A DNA stretch of 64,000 nt from Pedosphaera sp. (lineage in GTDB: Bacteria; Verrucomicrobiota; Verrucomicrobiia; Limisphaerales; SXQI01), in the NCBI GenBank assembly GCA_025359965.1, contig JANYDC010000046.1, positions 1 to 64,000 of the forward strand, read 5' to 3'. The stretch's first letter is position 1, and every line of letters starts with the position of its first letter. The notes beneath the pieces were generated by a model that did no database searches, had not been told where the DNA came from, and was given only the letters and a program-made list of their open reading frames with translations. A program made the translations under genes and the position numbers. This document shows positions 55,182 to 63,328 of this stretch, piece by piece.

Positions 55182-56128
55182 AGCTCGCTGGCGGGTTTGG
55201 GGATGGTCGGGGCTGCGGGTTCGTTCCAAAATGGGAAGAAATTATACCACTGGAGTGGGTCCCTCTTGAGCGTTGATTCCAAGTTTTGCGCGAAAGTGGC
55301 GGCGCAATTTTTCAAATAGTCATCCCGCAGATGATGAGCGGGCATTTTGGGAAACTGGGCTGGAAACCCAAAAAAACGATAATGCCCTCCCGGCTCACGC
55401 AGGTTAAAAACCGTGACCAGGGGCGCGTTGGCAATTGAGGCAAGCACATACGCGCCGATGGGAAAAGACGCGGTTCCGTTTAAAAACGGAGCTTCCTTTG
55501 AAGGACTTCCGTAAGCGCGGTCGCCCAGCATGGCCACAATCTCGCCGCGCCGCAAAGCCGCCAGAAGGGGGATGGCATCCGCCGGCGATCCCGTCAATGG
55601 CAACAGACGAAATTTTGCTCTTGAGGATTGGCTCAGGAGAGCTCGAATATCGGCCGATTCGTTATCAAAACCGGTGACATTGATGGGCACGTCAAGATGG
55701 GTCAGTAATTGCCCTGCTGCTTCCCAATTGCCAACGTGAGCCGTAACCAACAAGGCACCACGGCCAAGCCCCAACGCTTTGTGCACATGATGCTCCTCCT
55801 CAAAGGAAAACGAAAAATATTTCTGTTTGCCCGCGAGGATTGCTGTGCGGTCGATGATGGCTCTTCCAAAGGAAAGAAAGTGCCGAAACACCAGCCACCG
55901 CCGTTTCCACCATGGCACATTGCCAAAAACGCGGCGGTGGTAATCCATCGTGGCTGCCACATCCGGGGACATGAAGGAAAAATAGACCGCCACTGGAACG
56001 ATCAGGAGGTACGTCACTCGCAAACCAAGCACACGCAAAACCGTGATAAAAAACCAGATCCCCGAACGTCCACCCCGAAGTTTGCCAGTGCCGGACCAAT
56101 GAGGAGTCTTTGAAGGGTTTTCCGCCAT
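55157..56128 (-). CDS. LpxL/HtrB-like lysophospholipid acyltransferase
   Basis: A 323-residue inner-membrane acyltransferase, first gene of the minus-strand operon. One or two membrane segments lie at 22-52; the HxxxxE box is His131-Glu136 (HVGNWE), and GDRAYGS fits the second conserved block. LpxL-like enzymes add acyl chains to lipid A or similar lipids, and relatives occur in aryl-polyene clusters. A region of about 146 bases with no gene separates it from the divergent cytochrome gene, and both promoters should be there. Confidence 0.85.
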   Translation of the reverse strand: MAENPSKTPHWSGTGKLRGGRSGIWFFITVLRVLGLRVTYLLIVPVAVYFSFMSPDVAATMDYHRRVFGNVPWWKRRWLVFRHFLSFGRAIIDRTAILAGKQKYFSFSFEEEHHVHKALGLGRGALLVTAHVGNWEAAGQLLTHLDVPINVTGFDNESADIRALLSQSSRAKFRLLPLTGSPADAIPLLAALRRGEIVAMLGDRAYGSPSKEAPFLNGTASFPIGAYVLASIANAPLVTVFNLREPGGHYRFFGFPAQFPKMPAHHLRDDYLKNCAATFAQNLESTLKRDPLQWYNFFPFWNEPAAPTIPKPASELCPNPSSR

Positions 56129-56274
56129 TTCTGTTGTCCGGTTTGTGCTAAGATTTAAATCCTGAGTCTAGGGGTAGTCATTGGCTTGTCAACGGGCTGC
56201 GATCACTCAGGCATTTCGATTGAAGGATTGAACGCTTGACCCCTGCCGGTTGGCGTATTTAGTGTGCCCAACAA

Positions 56275-58032
56275 TTGAAAGCCTTGACACGACACTCCCT
56301 CGTTTCCTCCCTGGCCTCAGCCATCCTTTGCGCCAGTCTGTATCTAAGTTCCGCGCAGACTGCTGTAAAACCAGCAGTTAGTCCAGACATGGACGCCTAT
56401 CGCAGATTCGCCAATACCCACGAGGGCGACGTAACTCGGGGAGGCCGATTGTTCGCGGACGAGCAAAAGCTTGCCTGCTCGAAGTGCCACTCAATAGATG
56501 GGCACGCGAGCAAGGCAGGACCTGACTTGTATGCTGTCGGCGATAAATTTGGGCGTCGCGATCTGGTGGATGCTGTCCTATTGCCATCTGCCACTATTTC
56601 TCCGGGCTACGGCACAATCGTTGTGGAAACCAAAGCAGGGGCCGAATACCAGGGGATCCTGAAACAGGCAACGGATGGCGGCGTGCAATTGATGGGCGCG
56701 GACGGAAAATTAACTTCCGTCACCAAAGCCGAAATCAAAGAACAGAAGGGCAGTTCGATCTCGCTAATGCCCGAAGGCCTTCAATTGGGACTTTCGTTGC
56801 AGGAATTTACCGACTTGATCGAATACCTTACTACACTGCAACAGCCAGATTCCGCGCTCGTAAGCAACAAGGGGATGCCCTTAGTGATGCCTGAGCTGGC
56901 CAAGCCGATAACTGCGAGACCATTTTTTTCACACAACTTGACACTGCCCCCTTCACGGGTTCAAACCGGGTTGACTGCAGTGCATCAGGTACCGGGGTTC
57001 AGCAATATTTTTCTAGTGCTCCACCAAAAAGGAATGATCTGGAAGATGGAAAAAAATGTCACAGGAGAAGAAAAATCGGTGTTTGCCGACCTTACAAATG
57101 AAGTTTTCAGCGAGCGCGGACCCAACGGTTTGCTCGATATGGCATTCCATCCAAAATTCCGAGAGAACCGAAAATACTACCTGAAATATCAAGTGTTTGA
57201 AGACGGAAAGGTCGCGACCATTATCGTTGAAAAGCAGTTTGGGGGAGATTTCAAAGCTGACTCCGGCCTACAGCCACGACGAGTGCTAAAAATCGTGAGC
57301 GTGGCAGAAGACCACAGCGGCGGTTGTCTCCAATTTGGTCCGGACGGATTCCTCTACATCGTAATGGGTGACACCGGACCGCACAATGATCCGAACGGAC
57401 ACGCCCAGAATCTGGGACTCCTGCTCGGTAAAATATTACGCATTGATGTGGATCACAATGATGAGGGTAAAGCCTACGCCATCCCCACAGACAATCCATT
57501 CAGGGGCCGCTCAGACGCGCGTCCGGAAATTTGGGCCTACGGTTTCCGCAATCCCTGGCGGTTCAGCTTTGACCGCGCCACAGGGGATCTCTGGCTTGCC
57601 GACGTAGGGCAGGATCGAGTGGAGGAAGTGGACATGGTTCACCGTGGCGAAAACTATGGCTGGAATGTGTACGAGGCATTTGAACCGTTTTCCAACCAGT
57701 TCCGAAAGGAAGGACGAAATTATTCTGTGCCCGTTTTTGCCTACAAGCGGAAATATGGCAACTCCATCACAGGCGGCTATGTCTATCGTGGCGACAAAAA
57801 ATCCTCTTTTTACGGCGTGTACCTTTGCGGGGATTACACCTCGAAGCGCATCTTCGGTTTGACGCAGGAAAATGGTGTGCTGAAAACTGCGCGCCAGATC
57901 GGCACCCTGCCCCAGGGGCTTGTCTCGTTCAACGACGACGAGGCGGGTAACATCTACGCAGTCGGCTACGAGGGCATGGTCTACCTGTTGGATTTCACAA
58001 CGGCCCGCTATGACACGGCTAAGCAGGATTAG
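56275..58032 (+). CDS. Secreted cytochrome c - PQQ-type sugar dehydrogenase fusion
   Basis: A 585-residue protein with a TTG start at 56275; no ATG gives the full signal peptide (1-28). Residues about 40-195 are a cytochrome c domain with the heme site CSKCH near 65-69. From about 215 a six-bladed glucose/sorbosone dehydrogenase propeller follows (GLLDMAFHPKF, GPDGFLYIVMGDTG, YGFRNPWRFSFD, DVGQDRVEEVD, GENYGWN). It should oxidise a sugar outside the cytoplasm and pass electrons to its own heme. It ends one base before the convergent transporter operon and may act on a related sugar. Confidence 0.85.
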   Translation: MKALTRHSLVSSLASAILCASLYLSSAQTAVKPAVSPDMDAYRRFANTHEGDVTRGGRLFADEQKLACSKCHSIDGHASKAGPDLYAVGDKFGRRDLVDAVLLPSATISPGYGTIVVETKAGAEYQGILKQATDGGVQLMGADGKLTSVTKAEIKEQKGSSISLMPEGLQLGLSLQEFTDLIEYLTTLQQPDSALVSNKGMPLVMPELAKPITARPFFSHNLTLPPSRVQTGLTAVHQVPGFSNIFLVLHQKGMIWKMEKNVTGEEKSVFADLTNEVFSERGPNGLLDMAFHPKFRENRKYYLKYQVFEDGKVATIIVEKQFGGDFKADSGLQPRRVLKIVSVAEDHSGGCLQFGPDGFLYIVMGDTGPHNDPNGHAQNLGLLLGKILRIDVDHNDEGKAYAIPTDNPFRGRSDARPEIWAYGFRNPWRFSFDRATGDLWLADVGQDRVEEVDMVHRGENYGWNVYEAFEPFSNQFRKEGRNYSVPVFAYKRKYGNSITGGYVYRGDKKSSFYGVYLCGDYTSKRIFGLTQENGVLKTARQIGTLPQGLVSFNDDEAGNIYAVGYEGMVYLLDFTTARYDTAKQD

Positions 58033-58033
58033 G

Positions 58034-58984
58034 TCATGCTGAAAAAGGCCTGCTCACCCGGTTTCTCAGGCTCTCGAAAAAGACCGCCACAAAGATCACC
58101 ACGCTGGTGATCATCGGGTAGAGGTAGGGATTGGCATTGGTCATCACCAGACCGTTTTCTATTGTTTGGATGAGGACTGCGCCGAGAAGCGTGCCCGGCA
58201 AAACATTGCCCCTCCCGCCAAAGAGACTTGTGCCTCCCAGCACAGCGGCCGCGATGGCCGCGAATTCCTTTTGTTCGCCAAATTTTGGCGATACAGCACC
58301 AAGCTGACCGAGCGTGACCAGTGCTGCAACAGCCGCGCAAGTTCCGCTGATCAGATAGACTTTCGCCATAACCATCTCAGTACGGATGCCAGCTTTGCGG
58401 GCCATCTCGGCATCGTGCCCCACCGCGAAAATCTGTCGCCCAAACGAAGTGTGTGTCAGAACCAAATGCGCCAGCACGACAGCCATGCCAAAAAGCCAGG
58501 CGGGAACGGGCACGGACAAAAACCTTGCAGAGCCAAACTGAAGGAAGCTGTCAGGAAGATTCATCGCGCGGGTTTCAGTAATCCAAAGGCCCAAGCCGCG
58601 TCCGATGAATAATGTGGCCAGCGTGACGATAAATGCCGGAACGCGCAATCGAGCGATGAATAGGGCGTTGAATGCGCTAACGAGCCAGCCCACCACGAGC
58701 ATTGCCAGCAACGAAAAAGGCAGAGACAGCCCGGCAAGGGCCATTTTTCCAGCAACTGCGGCCGCCACAAACATGATTGCTCCCACGGACAAATCAACGC
58801 CCGCAGTCAGCAGCACAAAGGTCATGCCCACGGCGACAATGCCCGTGGAGGAGGCCTGAACCAAAATGTTCACCAAATTCCGCGGCTCCAAGAACCGTGA
58901 GGATTGGGCTCCAAAAAAGGCCAGCACCACCATGAACATGAACAATGGAGCGAATTCCAAGAGGCGCTGGTAGAGTCGTTTCAT
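58034..58984 (-). CDS. Ribose-type (CUT2) sugar ABC transporter permease
   Basis: A 316-residue permease of the RbsC family with eight or more membrane segments. Family signs are GIVAVGMTFVLLTAGVDLSVG, with the EAA-like region, and FGGRGNVLPGTLLGA late in the protein. It is the last gene of the transporter operon; its start overlaps the ATPase stop by ATGA (58981-58984). It pairs with the second permease encoded at 60495. Confidence 0.9.
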   Translation of the reverse strand: MKRLYQRLLEFAPLFMFMVVLAFFGAQSSRFLEPRNLVNILVQASSTGIVAVGMTFVLLTAGVDLSVGAIMFVAAAVAGKMALAGLSLPFSLLAMLVVGWLVSAFNALFIARLRVPAFIVTLATLFIGRGLGLWITETRAMNLPDSFLQFGSARFLSVPVPAWLFGMAVVLAHLVLTHTSFGRQIFAVGHDAEMARKAGIRTEMVMAKVYLISGTCAAVAALVTLGQLGAVSPKFGEQKEFAAIAAAVLGGTSLFGGRGNVLPGTLLGAVLIQTIENGLVMTNANPYLYPMITSVVIFVAVFFESLRNRVSRPFSA

Positions 58985-60498
58985 CGGGCAATCTCCGTCC
59001 CAAACGCCCCGTGCAGTATTCGTTCCCGGTCAAATTCCGCGCGGCCAAGCTCGTCAACTATGGCAGCACTGCGCATGACTAGAATGCGGTCGCAAATACC
59101 CATCAATTCCTCCATTTCAGAGGAAATTACGAGCACCCCGGCGCCACTGTCCGCCAGTTCTTGAATCAGCCGGTATATTTCATATTTCGCGCCCACATCA
59201 ATGCCGCGGGTGGGCTCGTCAAGAATGAGTACGCGAGGTTTGAGCAGCAGCCATTTGCCGAGAACTATTTTTTGCTGATTGCCTCCACTTAAGGACCGCA
59301 CACACTGTCCGTCGCCCGTTTTAGAATCCAATCCTACCGCCTGCCTGATGTTACTTACCGCTGTTTGCAGCGACTTGGCAGAAAGCCAGCGCAAAGGATT
59401 TTGCGCATGCTCAGCAAGGGTGGCCAGAGTAAGGTTTTCCGCGATCGACGCATCAAGACAAAGCCCCTCGCTGCGCCGATTCTCTGTCAAAAAGGCTACT
59501 CCGCGCCCAATTAAGTCGCGCGGGGAAAGAGAATCGATCACTTCGCCATCCAGCAGGATTGTGCCACTTTCGCGTGGGTCCAGACCAAAAAGAACCCGGG
59601 CAAGTTCAGACCGTCCGGCACCCATTAACCCTGATAATCCCAGCACTTCTCCTTGATGCAGACAAAACGAAACATAGTTTGGAACATCGATTCGCCGTAC
59701 TTTGTGTACTTCGAAAACCGCCTCGCGAGGCGGCGTGGACGAACGCCTATCAGGAAACAATTGGGTCATGGTGCGGCCGACCATCAGCGCCACGAGGCTG
59801 GCGGAAGTAAATGACTTCGCGGGGCCGCACCCCACTACCTCGCCATCGCGCAGCGCCACGAGGTCATCGCAGAGGCGAAAGACGTCAGCCAAGGTGTGCG
59901 AGATGTAAATCATGGCCAGCCCGCGCGATCGCAATCTAGCGATGAGGGCGAATAATTGAAGAGTCTCTCGTTCGCTCAGGGAAGTGGTTGGCTCATCAAA
60001 AATAATAAGCCGTGTTTCGATACTCAGAGCCTTCGCAATCTCAACCAATTGTCGCTGACCGGTGGAAAGTGTTTCCACGAGCCGTTCTGGAGAAAGCCCC
60101 AAACCGACATCGCGCAACAATTTCGCTGCTCGGCGGCTGACCTCAGTTCGGTCAATCAGCGGGATCGCACCCATTCGTGGAAAACAAGTGAGAAAAATAT
60201 TCTCGGCAATGCTTAAGTTGGGAAAGAGATTCAGCTCCTGATGAATAAACGCAATACCTTGCCGAGCGGCGTCACCTGAATTTTGAGGTGCATAGGACTC
60301 CCCACCGAACCGCAGGCTTCCAGCACTAGGCTGAAGATTTCCTCCAAGGATATTCATCAGCGTGGACTTGCCCGCGCCGTTCTCACCAACTAATCCAACC
60401 ATGCCGCCTTCCGGAATGTTGAAGCTGACCCCCTTGAGAACCTTGACTCCAAAAAAGGACTTCTCGACAGCATCGAATTCCAACAACGGAGTGCTCAT
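58981..60498 (-). CDS. Ribose-type sugar ABC transporter ATP-binding protein (two ABC domains)
   Basis: A 505-residue RbsA-like ATPase. The first half has Walker A GENGAGKST, the LSTGQRQLVEIAKAL signature and IIFDEPTTSL. The second half has the altered loop GLMGAGRSE, then LSGGNQQKIVLGKWL and LILDEPTRGID, as usual for this family. It powers import with the two permeases, and its ends overlap both permease genes by ATGA. Confidence 0.94.
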   Translation of the reverse strand: MSTPLLEFDAVEKSFFGVKVLKGVSFNIPEGGMVGLVGENGAGKSTLMNILGGNLQPSAGSLRFGGESYAPQNSGDAARQGIAFIHQELNLFPNLSIAENIFLTCFPRMGAIPLIDRTEVSRRAAKLLRDVGLGLSPERLVETLSTGQRQLVEIAKALSIETRLIIFDEPTTSLSERETLQLFALIARLRSRGLAMIYISHTLADVFRLCDDLVALRDGEVVGCGPAKSFTSASLVALMVGRTMTQLFPDRRSSTPPREAVFEVHKVRRIDVPNYVSFCLHQGEVLGLSGLMGAGRSELARVLFGLDPRESGTILLDGEVIDSLSPRDLIGRGVAFLTENRRSEGLCLDASIAENLTLATLAEHAQNPLRWLSAKSLQTAVSNIRQAVGLDSKTGDGQCVRSLSGGNQQKIVLGKWLLLKPRVLILDEPTRGIDVGAKYEIYRLIQELADSGAGVLVISSEMEELMGICDRILVMRSAAIVDELGRAEFDRERILHGAFGTEIAR

Positions 60499-61487
60499 GC
60501 GTTTTGCCGTCCTAAACGATGACGAGTTGCGTCGAGAACAGCGGCCAGCAATATGACTGTTCCCTTCGCAATCGTGATAGCGAACTGGGAAAGGTTAAGC
60601 AGGTTCAAAGCATTATCGAGAACCGTCAAAAAAAGGACTCCGAAAAAAGTCCAGGCGATCTTCCCTTTTCCTCCGAACAGGCTCGTGCCGCCAACGACCG
60701 TTGCCCCGATGATATCCAAAAGAATTTCCCGCCCAAGCACGGGCGAACCAGTTTCCAGACGTGCTGAAAGCATGACTGAAGCCAGTGCCGCGCAAAAACC
60801 CGAGACTACGTAAGCGGCAAACGTCACTGCGCGCACCGGCACCCCGGAAATATATGCCGCGGTGGGATTTTGGCCTACCGCATAAAGCCAGCGCCCGTAG
60901 ACGGTGCGCTGAAGAACTACTTGGACACAAAGCGCAAGTGTGATCGTCAATCCAAGGGCAATCGAAAGCTGTTTTCCGAGTGCAAGAAACGAGGCAGGAA
61001 GGTTGTAAATATTCTTTGATTGGGTAATCCAGACGGCAAACCCACTGAGAAACATCATGGACGCCAAAGTAACAATGAATGCAGGCAAACGAAGACACGT
61101 AATGATTCCTCCATTCACTGCCCCCAGTCCTGCGCCAAGAGCCAGCATTGCCACAAGCCCCACAACGGTAGGTGTGGCGGATCCATCCGCACTGATCAAC
61201 TTCGCCCCCACCACACTGGTTAGTGCAATCACCGAAGTGACTGACAGGTCAATTCCCCCAGTAATCATCACCAGCGTCACCCCGATTGCCACAATGAAGA
61301 GTGGGAGAAGGTACCCTGCGATATTCAACAAGTTCGCGATCGAAACGAGCCCAGGAGTGAAAGGGGCGAGCAACGCAACCAGGAGCAGGGTCAACCCAAA
61401 GACAAGGTACTCTGAAGAGATTAAGCCAACGAGCCATTGTGTGAATGGCCGAGCGCGTTGGGCGGCGACTGGCTTGCGAATGGTCAT
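60495..61487 (-). CDS. Ribose-type (CUT2) sugar ABC transporter permease
   Basis: A 330-residue RbsC-like permease from ATG 61487; an upstream ATG at 61535 would overlap the binding-protein gene by 31 bases and adds no family sequence. Membrane segments and the motifs VTLVMITGGIDLSVTS and GGTSLFGGKGKIAW fit the family. It is distinct in sequence from the permease at 58034, so the transporter is probably a heterodimer. Confidence 0.88.
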   Translation of the reverse strand: MTIRKPVAAQRARPFTQWLVGLISSEYLVFGLTLLLVALLAPFTPGLVSIANLLNIAGYLLPLFIVAIGVTLVMITGGIDLSVTSVIALTSVVGAKLISADGSATPTVVGLVAMLALGAGLGAVNGGIITCLRLPAFIVTLASMMFLSGFAVWITQSKNIYNLPASFLALGKQLSIALGLTITLALCVQVVLQRTVYGRWLYAVGQNPTAAYISGVPVRAVTFAAYVVSGFCAALASVMLSARLETGSPVLGREILLDIIGATVVGGTSLFGGKGKIAWTFFGVLFLTVLDNALNLLNLSQFAITIAKGTVILLAAVLDATRHRLGRQNA

Positions 61488-61504
61488 CTGGTTCGGCAAG
61501 CAGT

Positions 61505-62515
61505 TCAGCCCTTTTTCTTGATATTCGCGCCCCACATGCGGGGGGAGGATTCCTTCAGATTGCCTTGATGGATCACAAAACCAGGATCAATGATCAGTTG
61601 GGGTAATTTCTTGCCTTCCCGCATGTCGATCAGTGCCTGCACCGCTGACTTTGCTTCAAAATAGACATCCTGCACACCTGTCGCATCAAGATAGCCATCC
61701 ACCAACATCTGATATGCGGTGGCATCACCGTCGAAACCACCAAGGATGACATGCCCCTTCTCCCCTATTTTTTTGTAACGTCCCACCGCTTTCAGCGCAG
61801 AAGTGATGGAAGGAAAAAGGAAATCAGAGGAAGTGAAAATAAAATCGATGTCGGGATTGGCCTGGAGCGCATTGGCCACACCGGCCTGAGCTTTCTCCTG
61901 ATTCCATTCGCTAGGCACCCGTGAAACCACTTCTATGATGTTTTCATTGCCCTTGATCGCAGCCTCAAATCCATCCCGTCGACCAATCGCATTGATATCG
62001 CCCAGATCACCAAGCACCACCACTGCCTTGTGCTTGGAACCGATTTTGCGCGCCTGATCAACCATGTAGGCAACTGTTTCCTGAGTCAGTTTGGCATTGT
62101 CAGCGACGATGGCAGTTGAAATCGCGTCGGTTTTATCAGCAGGCCGGTTAAACAACACGATGGGGATTTGGGCCTCATTGGCCGCACGAATCATGGGGAT
62201 GCAGGTTTTCGCGTCCTTGGGCACCAAGATGATTCCATCGACCCCGCGAGTGATGAAGCCCTTTACCTGCTGCAACTGTCGGCTGGCATCACTATCAGCC
62301 ACTGCCTCCACCATGGCGATGTCCAGCTTCGAAAGCTCGGTTTTGATTGCCTCAAAACCAGCCACCCAATACTCAGTTTGTAACGTCTCGAAAGCCACGC
62401 CGACGGTAATCTTCCTGGCACCATTCGGAGCGTTCCCTGTCGAATCAGGCTTACTGCAACCCACCAGACAAAGAATTGAAAAACTAGCCAGAATAGCGTG
62501 ACGAATGGTTTTCAT
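61505..62515 (-). CDS. Sugar-binding lipoprotein of the ABC transporter
   Basis: A 336-residue periplasmic binding protein of the ribose/galactose (PBP type I) family. The lipobox LCLVGC gives Cys20. The body shows KITVGVAFETLQTEYW, GVDGIILVPKD and PIVLFNRP, typical sugar-binding blocks. It should bind a pentose or related sugar and deliver it to the permeases. It lies 9 bases downstream of the TIM-barrel enzyme gene. Confidence 0.9.
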   Translation of the reverse strand: MKTIRHAILASFSILCLVGCSKPDSTGNAPNGARKITVGVAFETLQTEYWVAGFEAIKTELSKLDIAMVEAVADSDASRQLQQVKGFITRGVDGIILVPKDAKTCIPMIRAANEAQIPIVLFNRPADKTDAISTAIVADNAKLTQETVAYMVDQARKIGSKHKAVVVLGDLGDINAIGRRDGFEAAIKGNENIIEVVSRVPSEWNQEKAQAGVANALQANPDIDFIFTSSDFLFPSITSALKAVGRYKKIGEKGHVILGGFDGDATAYQMLVDGYLDATGVQDVYFEAKSAVQALIDMREGKKLPQLIIDPGFVIHQGNLKESSPRMWGANIKKKG

Positions 62516-62524
62516 GCAGAAGGA

Positions 62525-63328
62525 TTATGGAAAGTAAGGTTTCAGGTATTCAAGGCTTTGAACAGCCCACGCTGCCTCCTTTTTAATCGTTGCGTTGAGG
62601 TCAAGCTCAGGAGGTGGCCACAATTCAAGGATTGCCGTCTCACAGCGGTCGTAAGGCTTCAGTGTTTTGAGAAGCGATGAAAGATTCAGCATGCCGCCAC
62701 CTGCGGGACGTCCCGTCACGGTAAAACCCATTTTGTAGGGCAGTCGGTCGACATGGAAATCTTTGATGTGCAGATTCAGGGTAAACGGCGCAAGAACCTC
62801 GGACACGGCCCGGATGCCCTCACCTGCCCCAAGCGAGTTGGCGGTGTCCAAACATACGCCAATCCGGTCCGAACCTGCCTCTTCAACCATCCTGCGCAGA
62901 TCCGTGGCGGGAAACCGGTCGTGATTCTCAAGCCCAAGGCTGAGACCCTGGAGCAGAGGCACAGATTGCCGCAACATGGCGGTGATAACTTCAAGGCTCG
63001 GGTGGTAGTCGGCATCATCGATGACGAATCGGATCAATTTGGCGCCAACCTGTCTGGCTATGGCCGCATACGCGGTGACTTTCTCAAGGGTAAGGCCGCG
63101 GGCTCCCACTTCGAGTCGCACCCCTTCATCATTGGCTCTTGCTGCCAGCCGCTCGAGCCGAGTTTCAGTAAAGGTATGGAGTGGCAGGTTATCCCCAATT
63201 TGGAGAAGCTTGATGTCTTGCTCATGGCAACAGTCCAGCAACCCGTGTTCATCCAGAGGGCGCGAAGGCTCGTAACCTGGCACACCCACCGCCCAACCGT
63301 ATGTGTAGCTGCTGATCCCGAGAATCAT
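62525..63328 (-). CDS. Xylose-isomerase-like TIM-barrel enzyme (possible 3-oxo-isoapionate decarboxylase type)
   Basis: A 267-residue AP_endonuc_2/sugar isomerase-family barrel. Metal-ligand motifs include LGLENHDRFP (Glu), IGVCLDTANSLG (Asp) and LHIKDFHVD (His and Asp). Its start overlaps the upstream PGDH_C-type gene by ATGA (63325-63328). In D-apionate catabolism an oxidoisomerase of the PGDH_C family works with a barrel of this family (OiaC), so that is one candidate role; other sugar isomerases or epimerases are possible. Confidence 0.7.
   Translation of the reverse strand: MILGISSYTYGWAVGVPGYEPSRPLDEHGLLDCCHEQDIKLLQIGDNLPLHTFTETRLERLAARANDEGVRLEVGARGLTLEKVTAYAAIARQVGAKLIRFVIDDADYHPSLEVITAMLRQSVPLLQGLSLGLENHDRFPATDLRRMVEEAGSDRIGVCLDTANSLGAGEGIRAVSEVLAPFTLNLHIKDFHVDRLPYKMGFTVTGRPAGGGMLNLSSLLKTLKPYDRCETAILELWPPPELDLNATIKKEAAWAVQSLEYLKPYFP

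Noticed and set aside
56161-56211. 7-bp inverted repeat (CCTGAGT ... ACTCAGG) in the divergent promoter region
   Set aside because: The arms are 37 bases apart and a repeat this short can occur by chance.
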